Assembly: GCF_900110415.1 (NCBI RefSeq)
Contig: NZ_FODR01000007.1
Span: 301,573-365,572, forward strand
Length of the DNA: 64,000 bases
Source of the DNA: Mucilaginibacter sp. OK283
GTDB lineage: Bacteria > Bacteroidota > Bacteroidia > Sphingobacteriales > Sphingobacteriaceae
Reading direction: 5' to 3'
Shown here one piece after another: positions 1 through 8,876 of the stretch. How positions within the stretch are numbered: the first letter of the stretch is position 1; the number at the start of each line of letters is the position of its first letter. The notes under the pieces were generated by a model. That model had not been told where the DNA came from and made no database searches. It saw only the letters and a list, made by a program, of their open reading frames with translations. The position numbers and the translations under genes were made by a program.

Positions 1-1
1 T

Positions 2-1042
2 TTGAAATGGGAAAAAACCAAGCAGTATGATGTTGGTATCGACCTTGGATTATTGGATAACCGCATCAACCTTACTTTAGATGCTTATTACAAAAAAACA
101 AATGACTTGTTGCTGAGTATCCCCATCCCATTATCAACAGGTTATTCTACGTCGTTGCAAAACATAGGCAGCGTACAAAACAAAGGCCTGGAGGTTGGTA
201 TCAACACCGAAAACATCAGCGGTGGGGCTTTTACCTGGAAAACCTCTTTAGTATATGCACTAAATCGCAATAAGGTTTTGAGCCTGGGGGCAACGCAAAC
301 ATCGTTTTTCCCGGCTGTGCCAAATGGCACTTTGGGTATATTGCAGCCGGTTAATATAAAAGTAGGTTTGCCGTTGGGTACTTTCTGGGGCTATAAAACA
401 GCCGGCATATTCCAGTCGGCGGCAGAAATTGCCAGTTCGCCTACGTTAGATACCAAGGCTAATACCAGGCCCGGCGACCGCAAATATGTGGATACCAATA
501 ACGACGGCCTGATTACAGCCGCCGATAAAACCAACCTTGGCAGCTCGCAACCAAAGTTCACCGGTAGTTTTACCAACAACTTCTCTTACCGCCATGTAGA
601 CTTGCTGGTGTTTTTCCAGGGCTCGTATGGTAACAAAATCTATAACGCCCTGCGCCAGCAACTGGAAATTACCAATTTATCTGCCAATGCCTATGCCAGC
701 GTAGCCAACAGGTGGACACCCACCAATCCAACCAACGATGTAACCAGGGCAACAAATTCGCCGGTAGCGCAAATGTCTGACAGGTATATCGAGAACGGAT
801 CGTACCTGCGCCTTAAAAACGTGGTGCTGGGTTATACCTTCAACGGTACGTTGCTCAATAAAATCCGCGCCAAGCAGCTGCGCGTTTACGTATCCGCTCA
901 AAACCTGGCCACCATAACCAAATACAAAGGGTATGACCCGGAAGTGAATTCGTTTGAGCAAAACAATACCTCGCAAGGCATCGACTTTGGCGCTTATCCA
1001 AATTACAAAACCTTTTTAGTGGGCTTAAATGTCACTTTCTAA
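2..1042 (+). CDS. SusC/RagA-type TonB-dependent receptor, C-terminal part
   Basis: Open at the left edge of the window, so only the last 346 or so residues are present. The visible part is alternating beta-strand sequence with SusC-type motifs (YDVGIDLGLLDNR, QNIGSVQNKGLEVG, GSYLRLKNVVLGY) and ends in an aromatic terminal strand (FLVGLNVTF), as expected for an outer-membrane barrel. SusC proteins import oligosaccharides across the outer membrane using TonB energy, with a SusD lipoprotein as lid. The SusD gene follows after 18 bases. The plug domain and start lie outside the window. Substrate cannot be read from the sequence, but the sulfatases downstream suggest a sulfated glycan. Confidence 0.93.
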   Translation: MKWEKTKQYDVGIDLGLLDNRINLTLDAYYKKTNDLLLSIPIPLSTGYSTSLQNIGSVQNKGLEVGINTENISGGAFTWKTSLVYALNRNKVLSLGATQTSFFPAVPNGTLGILQPVNIKVGLPLGTFWGYKTAGIFQSAAEIASSPTLDTKANTRPGDRKYVDTNNDGLITAADKTNLGSSQPKFTGSFTNNFSYRHVDLLVFFQGSYGNKIYNALRQQLEITNLSANAYASVANRWTPTNPTNDVTRATNSPVAQMSDRYIENGSYLRLKNVVLGYTFNGTLLNKIRAKQLRVYVSAQNLATITKYKGYDPEVNSFEQNNTSQGIDFGAYPNYKTFLVGLNVTF

Positions 1043-1060
1043 CCTAATAATTAAACACAA

Positions 1061-2500
1061 ATGAAAAAGATATATATACTGATGGGGGTGGCAAGCGTCC
1101 TTTTTTCCTGCAATAAACTTGATGAAAAACCCGCATCTGTGATTGTAAAAGAACAATTTTTTAAAACACAGTCGGATGCCGTCGCCGGGGTAACCGCTGT
1201 TTATGGCGAGTTGGTGAGCGATGGGACAGAACAGCCGCTTTACGGCAGAGAGATCAACTTCCTTACGGATATGACTACCGATGACCTTTCTGCCGGCCCG
1301 TCTGCAATCAATCCAAATGTAAGGTCGCTTAGCTCCATTACTTATACGGCGACAAATGATAGGGTACAGGTTTTATGGCGACAATTATACACAGGTATCA
1401 GCAGGGCAAATGTGGCTATCGATCAAATCCCGGCTATGTCTTTTGATGAAACCATTCGCAAGAGGCTGGTGTTGGAAGCCAAATTTTTACGCGCCCTGTT
1501 TTATTTTGACCTGGTACGCCTATGGGGCGACGTGCCATTGGTATTACATGACCCTACATCCACCGATTTAAATAGTTTAAAAACCAACAGAAGTCCGGCT
1601 GCCGATGTATATAAACAGGTTATAGCCGACTTAACCGATGCCCAAAACTTGCCTGCAGGCTATACCGGCGCGGATATAGGCCGAGCTACTGGTGGGGCTG
1701 CCAAAACTTTGCTGTTAAAAGTTTACCTCACTCAAAAAGACTGGGCTAATGCGGTTGCTAAGGCAAAAGAAATTATTAACGGCCCCTATGGTTATGGTTT
1801 AGTTGCCAACTACGGCGATTTGTTTAACAAGGCTACCAAAAACGGTAAGGAACATATCTTTTCGGCGCAATTTGACTCTAACGGAGGCCTGGGGAATACC
1901 AGTACGTTAATGGGAGCTGCGTTCACCGGTTTTGGCGTAAGTGTGCCTGCCGATATTCCGGCCGACAGTTCGGTTTACAAGCAATTTGGCGCCAATGATA
2001 CACGGAGGGCGGTTACGTTTTACACATCACTCACAAACCCATCAACCGGAGTTGTTAAAATTTACCCCTCTTTTTATTTTGGTAAATATGTAGATAGAAC
2101 AGTGCTGCTTACTTCAAATCAAAGCAGTATAAATTTCCCCGTACTCAGGTATGCCGATGTGCTGTTGATGTACTCGGAGGCATTAAATGAAGTTGGAGGT
2201 GCAACCGCCGATGCTTACAGCGGTATTAACCAGGTAAGGAACCGCGCCAATACAGGCGATTTAACGCCCGGACTTTCACAGGCGGCGTTCAGGGATTCGC
2301 TTTACGCCGAGAGGCGGCGCGAGTTTGTACAGGAAGCCCAGCGCTGGTTTGACCTGGCCCGTACAGGCAAGTTGGTTGAAGCGGTTTCAAAAGTTGCGAC
2401 AAAAACCAATGTGAGCGCAAAAAATTACCTGTTTCCTATTCCGCAAAGCGAGATTAGTATTAATGCGGGCTTAACGCAAAACCCAGGCTATACAAATTAA
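1061..2500 (+). CDS. SusD/RagB family glycan-binding lipoprotein
   Basis: 479 residues. The N terminus MKKIYILMGVASVLFSC is a lipoprotein signal with the lipobox Cys at residue 17. The body has SusD features: an N-terminal segment with KTQSDAVAGVTAVYGEL, helical TPR-like stretches (EAKFLRALFYFDLVRLWGDVPLV) and the C-terminal RRREFVQEAQRWFDLARTGK and YLFPIPQSEI motifs. It should sit on the cell surface over the upstream SusC barrel and capture glycan. The 18-base gap to the receptor indicates one transcript. Length is normal for the family. Confidence 0.95.
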   Translation: MKKIYILMGVASVLFSCNKLDEKPASVIVKEQFFKTQSDAVAGVTAVYGELVSDGTEQPLYGREINFLTDMTTDDLSAGPSAINPNVRSLSSITYTATNDRVQVLWRQLYTGISRANVAIDQIPAMSFDETIRKRLVLEAKFLRALFYFDLVRLWGDVPLVLHDPTSTDLNSLKTNRSPAADVYKQVIADLTDAQNLPAGYTGADIGRATGGAAKTLLLKVYLTQKDWANAVAKAKEIINGPYGYGLVANYGDLFNKATKNGKEHIFSAQFDSNGGLGNTSTLMGAAFTGFGVSVPADIPADSSVYKQFGANDTRRAVTFYTSLTNPSTGVVKIYPSFYFGKYVDRTVLLTSNQSSINFPVLRYADVLLMYSEALNEVGGATADAYSGINQVRNRANTGDLTPGLSQAAFRDSLYAERRREFVQEAQRWFDLARTGKLVEAVSKVATKTNVSAKNYLFPIPQSEISINAGLTQNPGYTN

Positions 2501-2670
2501 CAAAGCCATTAGTGTCGGGTCAACGATAAATTGACGGATCGTCTTTAGCTCAAAGTCTTAAGTTCAAAGCCAAAAAAGGAAAATAACTTTAGACTTACGA
2601 CTTAGTACTGTTGACTTAACACTGGTTGGTTTATCAAATTATCATCAACGGAGTTATATAAACAAAACAC

Positions 2671-4572
2671 ATGAAAACACACTTTAAATCCATCAGCCGG
2701 TTATCAAAGGGCACTTTGCTTTCCGGGGCATTGGTGATGTCGGCCATGACATCGGCTTTTGCGCAAAATAATCAAACGCCGGCTTACCAGGGAAAAGTTG
2801 GCAAAACACTTGCCGATTCAAAAGAATGGTGGCCCGCCCCGGTTACAGCCCCCAAAGGCGCGCCAAACGTAATCTGGATTTTGCTTGATGATGTTGGCTT
2901 TGGCGCCACAAGCGCGTTTGGCGGCATCATTAATACGCCAACTTATGATAGCCTGGCCAATAATGGCCTGCGCTATACCAACTTTCATACGGCAGCCATT
3001 TGCGCGCCTACAAGGGCTGCCTTACTTACCGGCCGCAACCATCACTATGTACACATGGGCGGCTTTGCGCACACCATATTATCGGCAGGCTTCCCTGGTT
3101 ATGATGGACGCATCCCGGCGGATAAAGGTACCATTGCCGAAATATTGCGCGAGAACGGCTACAACACTTTTGCGGTTGGCAAATACGGCTTAACGCCCGA
3201 TGAGGATGCTACCGATGCCGGTCCGTTTGATAGGTGGCCAAGCGGTAAAGGGTTTGATCATTTTTTTGGCTTTCTTGGTTCGCAAACAGACCAGTACAAG
3301 CCTGACCTGGTTGAAGATAACGCCCACGTAAAACCAGATGGAAGGCACCTGAGCGAACAGATAACCGATAAAGCGATTAGTTACATTGCCCGCCAGCAAA
3401 AAGCGGCACCAGATAAGCCGTTTTTCCTGTATTACGCGCCGGGCGCCACACATGCGCCACACCAGGTAGCCAGGGAGTGGAGCGACCAGTATAAGGGGAA
3501 GTTTGACGGGGGATGGGACATTTTCAGGGAAAAGGTATTTGCCGAACAAAAGCGTAAAGGCATTATTCCCGCAAACGCAGTGCTGCCTCCGCGAAACCCC
3601 GGTATAAAAGCCTGGAATACCCTATCGGCAGATGAAAAAAAACTGTATGCCCGTTTTATGGAAGTTTATGCAGGTTATCTTACCTATACCGATCATGAAA
3701 CGGAGCGCTTAATAAGTTATCTGAAACAAAGTAACCAACTGGATAATACCCTGATATTTGTAGTAATTGGCGATAATGGCGCCAGTAAAGAGGGCTCGCA
3801 GAATGGCGATATCGATCGTTCTATATTAGCTAACGGTGGTTCGGAAGAGGAAACAATTAAATACAATCTCAGTAAAATAGACGATATTGGTACGCCTAAA
3901 GGCACCGAAGTAAATTATCCGTTAGGCTGGGCACAGGCGGCTAATACACCATTTAAATACTGGAAACAAGATGCCAACTCTGAGGGGGGCACACGTAACC
4001 CGCTAATTGTATTTTATCCTAAAGGCATTAAAGATAAAGGCGGCATCCGCACCCAATATAGCCATGTTAACGATTTGTTGCCTACCACGCTCGAATACCT
4101 GGGTATTAAGGCCCCCGAATACATTAAAGGTATAAAGCAGGATACCTTACAGGGAACGTCGCTGGTTTACTCGTTTGCTGATGCGGCTGCACCAACCAGG
4201 CACAATTTGCAATATTATTATATCTTCGGTTCTCGTTCTATTTATAAAGACGGATGGAAGGCCGAAGCCTTGCACCATACCACTTTTTTTAATACATCGC
4301 GTAACCCGGCCGATACCGTCAGAGATTTTAATAAGGATAAGTGGGAACTTTATAACTTAGATAAAGATTTTAACGAACGTAATGATCTGGTTGCTAAATA
4401 CCCCGAAAAGCTAAAGGAGTTACAGGCCTTATTTGATGAGCAGGCGCAAAAGAACAATATTTACCCTTTTATTGATTGGGACGACGTATTTAAGCAAAGG
4501 ATCCATAAAAAAACAGGTGTGGCCCAGGCAGATCAAAAGTCGATGATAAACACAACTCCTAAAGGGAAATAG
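2671..4572 (+). CDS. secreted type I sulfatase (arylsulfatase-like)
   Basis: 633 residues. Signal peptide with cleavage likely after AFAQ (about residue 31). Metal-binding Asp pair in WILLDDVGFG (D73, D74) and the formylglycine signature CAPTR with Cys at residue 111, followed by LLTGR. The Cys form of the signature (not Ser) needs post-translational oxidation to formylglycine; a candidate modifying enzyme is encoded two genes downstream. Other family sites: FVVIGDNGASKEG and a histidine-bearing HAPHQ. The sequence resembles the larger AtsA-like arylsulfatases; the exact sulfate ester substrate is not evident. It is 170 bases from susD and 3 bases from the next sulfatase. Confidence 0.93.
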   Translation: MKTHFKSISRLSKGTLLSGALVMSAMTSAFAQNNQTPAYQGKVGKTLADSKEWWPAPVTAPKGAPNVIWILLDDVGFGATSAFGGIINTPTYDSLANNGLRYTNFHTAAICAPTRAALLTGRNHHYVHMGGFAHTILSAGFPGYDGRIPADKGTIAEILRENGYNTFAVGKYGLTPDEDATDAGPFDRWPSGKGFDHFFGFLGSQTDQYKPDLVEDNAHVKPDGRHLSEQITDKAISYIARQQKAAPDKPFFLYYAPGATHAPHQVAREWSDQYKGKFDGGWDIFREKVFAEQKRKGIIPANAVLPPRNPGIKAWNTLSADEKKLYARFMEVYAGYLTYTDHETERLISYLKQSNQLDNTLIFVVIGDNGASKEGSQNGDIDRSILANGGSEEETIKYNLSKIDDIGTPKGTEVNYPLGWAQAANTPFKYWKQDANSEGGTRNPLIVFYPKGIKDKGGIRTQYSHVNDLLPTTLEYLGIKAPEYIKGIKQDTLQGTSLVYSFADAAAPTRHNLQYYYIFGSRSIYKDGWKAEALHHTTFFNTSRNPADTVRDFNKDKWELYNLDKDFNERNDLVAKYPEKLKELQALFDEQAQKNNIYPFIDWDDVFKQRIHKKTGVAQADQKSMINTTPKGK

Positions 4573-4575
4573 CAG

Positions 4576-6201
4576 ATGAAAAAAACGAGCATTATATGCG
4601 CAACGCTTTTGTTAGCCGTTGCAGGCTTGCAACAGGTACAGGCCCAGCAAAAGAAACCGAATATCATCCTTATTGTAGTAGATGACATGGGTTACGCCGA
4701 TTTGGGAAGTTATGGTTCCGAGATCCATACCCCCAACCTGGATAAGCTGGCTTCGCAAGGCCTGCGTTTAAAGGAGTTTTATAATAACGCCATCTGTGCG
4801 CCAACCCGGGCATCTATATTAACCGGGCAAGACCAGCACAAAGCGGGCATTGGTTATTTTGACCAAAACCTGGGCTTACCGGCTTACCAGGGCTACCTGA
4901 ACAAAGAATCATTGACTTTGGCCGAAGTGCTAAAACAAAATGGATACAGCACATTAATGTCGGGAAAATGGCATGTAGGCAACGATAGCACCAGTTGGCC
5001 AAACCAACGGGGATTTGATCATTTCTTCGGTATTATAGGCGGCGCGGCCAATTACTTTAATAGCGACTACATGCCACTTGGGGGCGCCAAATACCCGGTT
5101 ATTATTGAAGAGGATAACAAACGCTGGCATAAACCGGATGATAGTTATTATATGACCGACGAAATTGGCGATCATGCTGCTAAGTTTTTAGATGAGCAAA
5201 GCAAAACTAATAAACCCTTCTTTTTGTACCTCACTTTTAACGCACCGCACTGGCCTTTACAGGCCTTACCCGAGGATATTGCCAAATATAAAGGAAGGTA
5301 CAACATAGGCTGGGACTCGCTGCGTAAAGAACGCCTGGCACGCCAGGTACAATTAGGCCTGCGCGATGCAAACCAGCCGCTTGCCGTACGCGATGCCGAA
5401 GTGCCCAACTGGGATAATCTTACTTACGATGAGCAGCAGCTTTGGAAGGCCAAAATGGAGGTTTACGCCGCGATGGTTGATAGGATGGATCAAAATGTAG
5501 GTAAAGTGCTGGATAAGTTAAAAGCGCTTAAAAAGGATGATAATACACTTATTGTATTTATATCTGACAACGGCGCGCCTGCCGAAGATGTAGCGCACGG
5601 TAAGGTACACGCGGCCCGTAATATAGGCCCGGTAGGTACATCCGGATCGTTTGAATCGCAGGGAAAAAACTGGTCGTTTGTTTCCAATTCGCCTTTGCGT
5701 TCTTTTAAGGGTGCGCTGTATGAAGGAGGTATGAGCTCGCCGCTGATTGCCTGGTTCCCCGGTAAAATAAAGGCAAATACTATTGAAAGGGGTACCGCCC
5801 ACCTGGTAGATCTTGCACCAACATTTTACGATGTGGCGGGCGCCAAATACCCGGCAGCTTACAACGGTACCAAAACCAACCCGCTGATTGGTAAGAGCCT
5901 TACCGGATTGTTTTTTAAAGGCGAGGAACTTAACCGCGATAAACCACTATTTTGGGAGCTATGGGGCAATCGTGCCATTCGCGAAGGCAAATGGAAACTG
6001 GTGTCGGTATTCCCGGTGAATCAATGGGAATTGTATGATATTGATAACGATAGGGGAGAAACCAATAATTTAGCTGCAAAGAACCCCGATGTAGTGCGTA
6101 AGCTTTCGTTAGAATACCTGCAATGGGTAAATGCAAATAATGTAGTTTTGGATTTTAATTTGATAAAACCCAAAGCGATACTGGATATTAAAGCAAATTA
6201 A
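4576..6201 (+). CDS. secreted type I sulfatase
   Basis: 541 residues. Signal peptide ending near VQAQ (residue 24). ILIVVDDMGYADLG carries the metal-binding Asp pair (D36, D37); CAPTRASILTG has the modifiable Cys at residue 74; GKWHVG carries the active-site Lys and His; FISDNGAP is the second metal site. All expected catalytic positions are present. It is a different sulfatase subfamily from its neighbour (about 90 residues shorter, little similarity outside the motifs), so the pair may remove sulfate from two positions or two linkages. Stop of the upstream gene and this start are 3 bases apart, so the two are co-transcribed. Confidence 0.94.
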   Translation: MKKTSIICATLLLAVAGLQQVQAQQKKPNIILIVVDDMGYADLGSYGSEIHTPNLDKLASQGLRLKEFYNNAICAPTRASILTGQDQHKAGIGYFDQNLGLPAYQGYLNKESLTLAEVLKQNGYSTLMSGKWHVGNDSTSWPNQRGFDHFFGIIGGAANYFNSDYMPLGGAKYPVIIEEDNKRWHKPDDSYYMTDEIGDHAAKFLDEQSKTNKPFFLYLTFNAPHWPLQALPEDIAKYKGRYNIGWDSLRKERLARQVQLGLRDANQPLAVRDAEVPNWDNLTYDEQQLWKAKMEVYAAMVDRMDQNVGKVLDKLKALKKDDNTLIVFISDNGAPAEDVAHGKVHAARNIGPVGTSGSFESQGKNWSFVSNSPLRSFKGALYEGGMSSPLIAWFPGKIKANTIERGTAHLVDLAPTFYDVAGAKYPAAYNGTKTNPLIGKSLTGLFFKGEELNRDKPLFWELWGNRAIREGKWKLVSVFPVNQWELYDIDNDRGETNNLAAKNPDVVRKLSLEYLQWVNANNVVLDFNLIKPKAILDIKAN

Positions 6202-6225
6202 ACAGATAGCAGAATTAAGGTGGTA

Positions 6226-7401
6226 ATGAAAGGATTAATAATAAAAAGCAAACGGCTATATCGCATAGGTTTAGGCCTGGTTATTGCAGGCATCGGCCTA
6301 TCGGCACCATCATGTAAACCCAAACCGGTTGCAGCAGGCATTTTGGTTAAAACTAAATTACCGCAAAAAAAAGCTATCTGCTGCGAGTCAAATATCCCGG
6401 CGCGTTTTCCATCGCTTGCCGGTCACCAGGCCGCCTTGCTGGATAAACCCGGTGTAAGCGCGGGCCATGAAGGTATGGTTTTTATTAAGGCGGGTACATT
6501 TCAGATGGGGGGCGATAATAAACAGGCATCGCCAGATGAATATCCAAAACACCAGGTAGGCGTAAATGGTTTCTGGATGGATGCGACTGAAGTAACTAAC
6601 GCGCAGTTTAGTAAATTTGTAAAAGCTACCCACTACGTTACTACCGCCGAGAAAAAACCGGATTGGAACGAATTGAAAAAGCAACTGCCTCCCGGAACTG
6701 AAAAGCCGGCTGACAGCTTGCTGGTTGCTGCATCGCTGGTTTTTAGCGCACCAACTCATCCTGTTGATTTGAATGATTACAGCCAGTGGTGGGTTTGGAA
6801 AACGGGAGCCGACTGGAAACATCCGCATGGCCCTAAAAGTAATATCAAGGGGAAAGATAATTACCCGGTGGTGCACGTCTCCTGGTATGATGCTGTAGCT
6901 TATTGCAAATGGGCTGGCAAACGTTTACCTACCGAGGCCGAGTGGGAGTGGGCCGCCCGTGGTGGTTTATCAAACAATGTTTACCCCTGGGGCAACGAGC
7001 CTGTTGACGCCGGTAAAGCAAAAGCCAATACATGGCAAGGCCACTTCCCGGATAAAAATACCAATAAAGATAAATTTTACGGTGTAGCCCCGGTCTCCAG
7101 CTTCGCACCTAATGGTTACGGCTTATTTGACATGGCCGGCAATGTTTGGGAGTGGTGTGCCGACTATTATAACAACGATTACTACAAAACGATTAGCAGG
7201 CCCGGGGGCGTTAAAAATCCAACAGGGGCTACAAAAAGTTTTGACCCCGACGAGCCTTATGCAATTAAGAGAGTAATCCGTGGCGGATCATTCCTGTGCA
7301 ACGATAGTTACTGTTCGGGTTATCGTGTTGCCCGCCGGATGAAAAGTACCGAAGACAGCGGCATGGAACACCTTGGATTCAGGTGCGTTGCTGATAAATA
7401 A
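6226..7401 (+). CDS. formylglycine-generating enzyme (sulfatase-modifying factor), exported
   Basis: 391 residues from the ATG at 6226; a GTG two codons earlier is possible. FGE oxidises the CxPxR cysteine of sulfatases to formylglycine using oxygen. The FGE-sulfatase fold is clear: GMVFIKAGTFQMGG, YPVVHVSWYDAVAYCKWAG, RLPTEAEWEWAARGG, DMAGNVWEWCADYY, RVIRGGSF. The two catalytic Cys of true FGEs are conserved in SFLCNDSYCSGYR (Cys 358 and 363), which separates it from the many FGE-like proteins that lack them. The N terminus is hydrophobic with a lipobox-like LSAPSC, so it is probably periplasmic and may be a lipoprotein. It follows the two sulfatases by 24 bases and precedes a terminator, closing the operon. 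Confidence 0.92.
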   Translation: MKGLIIKSKRLYRIGLGLVIAGIGLSAPSCKPKPVAAGILVKTKLPQKKAICCESNIPARFPSLAGHQAALLDKPGVSAGHEGMVFIKAGTFQMGGDNKQASPDEYPKHQVGVNGFWMDATEVTNAQFSKFVKATHYVTTAEKKPDWNELKKQLPPGTEKPADSLLVAASLVFSAPTHPVDLNDYSQWWVWKTGADWKHPHGPKSNIKGKDNYPVVHVSWYDAVAYCKWAGKRLPTEAEWEWAARGGLSNNVYPWGNEPVDAGKAKANTWQGHFPDKNTNKDKFYGVAPVSSFAPNGYGLFDMAGNVWEWCADYYNNDYYKTISRPGGVKNPTGATKSFDPDEPYAIKRVIRGGSFLCNDSYCSGYRVARRMKSTEDSGMEHLGFRCVADK

Positions 7402-7433
7402 TAAGCTTAGGTAAATTCCAAACTAAACAGTGA

Positions 7434-7477
7434 AGCCCGCACAGAATTGAAATTTCCCGTGCGGGCTTTTCTTTTTT
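7434..7477 (+). terminator. rho-independent terminator after the sulfatase operon
   Basis: A perfect 9-bp stem (7434-7442 with 7459-7467, GC-rich agcccgcac) closes a 16-base loop and is followed by a T-rich tract at 7467-7477. It lies 32 bases after the FGE stop. Confidence 0.9.
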
Positions 7478-7540
7478 CAAGGCTGTTATCATTATCACAG
7501 TTTTATGGTTTATGTGAGGAAATGGCCTGGTATAATAAAC

Positions 7541-7630
7541 AGGTGTACCACCCCGTTCCAGGGTGTTTCACCCCGTACCACCCCGTGTCAGGTTGTTTCA
7601 AGGTGTGTCATCCCGTACCGGTACACACAC
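7541..7630. repeat. short degenerate tandem repeat, 10-bp register, 30-bp period
   Basis: Eight consecutive 10-base units from 7541 to 7620 share GT at positions 5-6; seven of them also have CA at positions 9-10. Units alternate between aggtgtnnca-like and ccccgtnnca-like forms, giving three roughly 30-base copies. A 65-codon reading frame crosses it but starts inside the upstream terminator, so I read it as non-coding. Function unknown. Confidence 0.6.
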
Positions 7631-7720
7631 TTTTGGGCTTGTAATGCTTGCTTGATTAACCAACACGCGGTTGGGAAAGGCTAAGCTTTTTGTAATACAG
7701 ACCTGTAAGTACTTTATTAA

Positions 7721-7760
7721 ACATAAAAAGCGATGGATTATAACCATCGCTTTTTATGTT
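7721..7760 (-). terminator. bidirectional terminator hairpin
   Basis: A 16-bp perfect stem (7721-7736 with 7744-7759) with a 7-base loop; the A/T-rich outer part gives a T run in either direction. It sits 15 bases past the stop of the minus-strand SRPBCC gene and probably ends that transcript. Confidence 0.85.
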
Positions 7761-7774
7761 TTAACCTCAAGCTC

Positions 7775-8158
7775 TCACTCGCCTTCAAAAAAGTCTATTA
7801 ATCCGCCAAAGTAGCTATGGGTCCAGCCATCGGCAATGTCGTCAAAATCCTCATCGGGTATGTTGGTATGCCTAACTTCGGCAGATGTGCCTTGTTTATC
7901 GGGGTGTAGTTTTATGGTAACTATTGAATCGTCTGATTTACCTTCAAAATACCATTGCTGTACAATTTTTTTGCCGGGCTCAAATTCTATGTTTTTACCG
8001 ACAATGCTGCCATCCCACATAGAGAATTCCGAACCTGGTTCGGTACTCATTTGAGCTGTTTCACCTGTCCATAACTCAATAGTGACGGGATTGGTAAGGG
8101 CCATATAAATTTCGTCGGGCGTTGCCGGTATGCTGTAGTATTTTTTAAAATCTTTCAC
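7775..8158 (-). CDS. SRPBCC/AHSA1-like small ligand-binding protein
   Basis: 127 residues, complete. The pattern KKYYSIPATPDEIYMALTNP at the N terminus, the central GKNIEFEPGKKIVQQWYF and the C-terminal GWTHSYFGGLIDFFEG are typical of the START-like AHSA1 (Aha1 C-terminal-like) family: a helix-grip fold with a hydrophobic cavity. Role in the cell is unknown; no catalytic residues can be assigned. It is 23 bases downstream of the SatP-like gene on the same strand, so the two may share a transcript. Confidence 0.85.
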   Translation of the reverse strand: MKDFKKYYSIPATPDEIYMALTNPVTIELWTGETAQMSTEPGSEFSMWDGSIVGKNIEFEPGKKIVQQWYFEGKSDDSIVTIKLHPDKQGTSAEVRHTNIPDEDFDDIADGWTHSYFGGLIDFFEGE

Positions 8159-8181
8159 CTGCGCAATTTAGCAAGATTATT

Positions 8182-8772
8182 TTAAACGTTTACAGGGCCT
8201 ATTGGTAATACCACACGACCGTAAACCTCATTTAGCACATTGGCAATACCAGTGTATATAGCCGATGCGCCGCAAATAATACCCTCATAGCCAGCCAAAT
8301 GTTTAATAGTAGGATTGCCTGTTGCATCGCCTGCCACTAATAAAAAGAACAATATGGTTAACGATCCAAAAACAAACTGCAATGCGCGGTTCAATTTTAA
8401 GGTACCAAAAAACAAAAGCAAGGTGAATACTCCCCAAACTGATAAATAAGCACACATAGCGCCTTCAGATGCTGCTGTAGCCCAGCCCAGTTTTGGCATT
8501 ACAATAAGGCCAACTAACGATAGCCAGAAAAATCCGTACGATGTAAATGCAGTTAGCCCGAATGTGTTATTCTTTTTTGCCTCAATAACGCCCGCAATAA
8601 CCTGTGCCAGGCCGCCGTAAAAAATGCCCATGGCCAATATCATGCCATTCATTTCAAAAAAGCCGGCGTTATGGATGTTTAACAAAACGGTGGTCATACC
8701 GAAGGCGCAAAGCCCAAGCGGCGCCGGATTAGCGATGCCATCCTTTACAGGGGCAGGTGTAGTAGGGATCAT
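8182..8772 (-). CDS. GPR1/FUN34/YaaH family acetate/succinate transporter (SatP-like)
   Basis: 196 residues with six predicted membrane helices. The family signature NPAPLGLCAFGMTT is present at residues 14-27, near the N terminus. Members such as E. coli SatP move acetate or succinate with protons across the inner membrane. Length matches the family (about 190-200). The start at 8772 puts the signature at the usual distance from the N terminus. Confidence 0.92.
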   Translation of the reverse strand: MIPTTPAPVKDGIANPAPLGLCAFGMTTVLLNIHNAGFFEMNGMILAMGIFYGGLAQVIAGVIEAKKNNTFGLTAFTSYGFFWLSLVGLIVMPKLGWATAASEGAMCAYLSVWGVFTLLLFFGTLKLNRALQFVFGSLTILFFLLVAGDATGNPTIKHLAGYEGIICGASAIYTGIANVLNEVYGRVVLPIGPVNV

Positions 8773-8852
8773 ATTGGTTTAGTATTAGTTGGTTTATAAC
8801 GCAAGCTAAGTGATTTATGAATATTTTACAATTTTATTTACAACTCTGCACT

Positions 8853-8861
8853 TACTTTTGC
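8853..8861 (+). promoter_or_regulatory. -7 box for gpmA
   Basis: TACTTTTGC matches the Bacteroidota -7 consensus TAnnTTTGC exactly and ends 15 bases before the ATG at 8877. No good -33 TTG was found. It rules against the longer reading frame that opens at 8817, because that start would lie upstream of the promoter. Confidence 0.6.
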
Positions 8862-8876
8862 GTTAAGCAAATACCT

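Noticed and set aside
7447..7644. 65-codon ORF with a repeated HPV-x-GCF pattern
   Set aside because: It starts inside the operon terminator, its repeats follow a 10-base rather than codon logic, and there is no promoter or ribosome site.
8817..8876. Longer N terminus of phosphoglycerate mutase
   Set aside because: It lies upstream of and across the -7 box, and family alignment starts at 8877.
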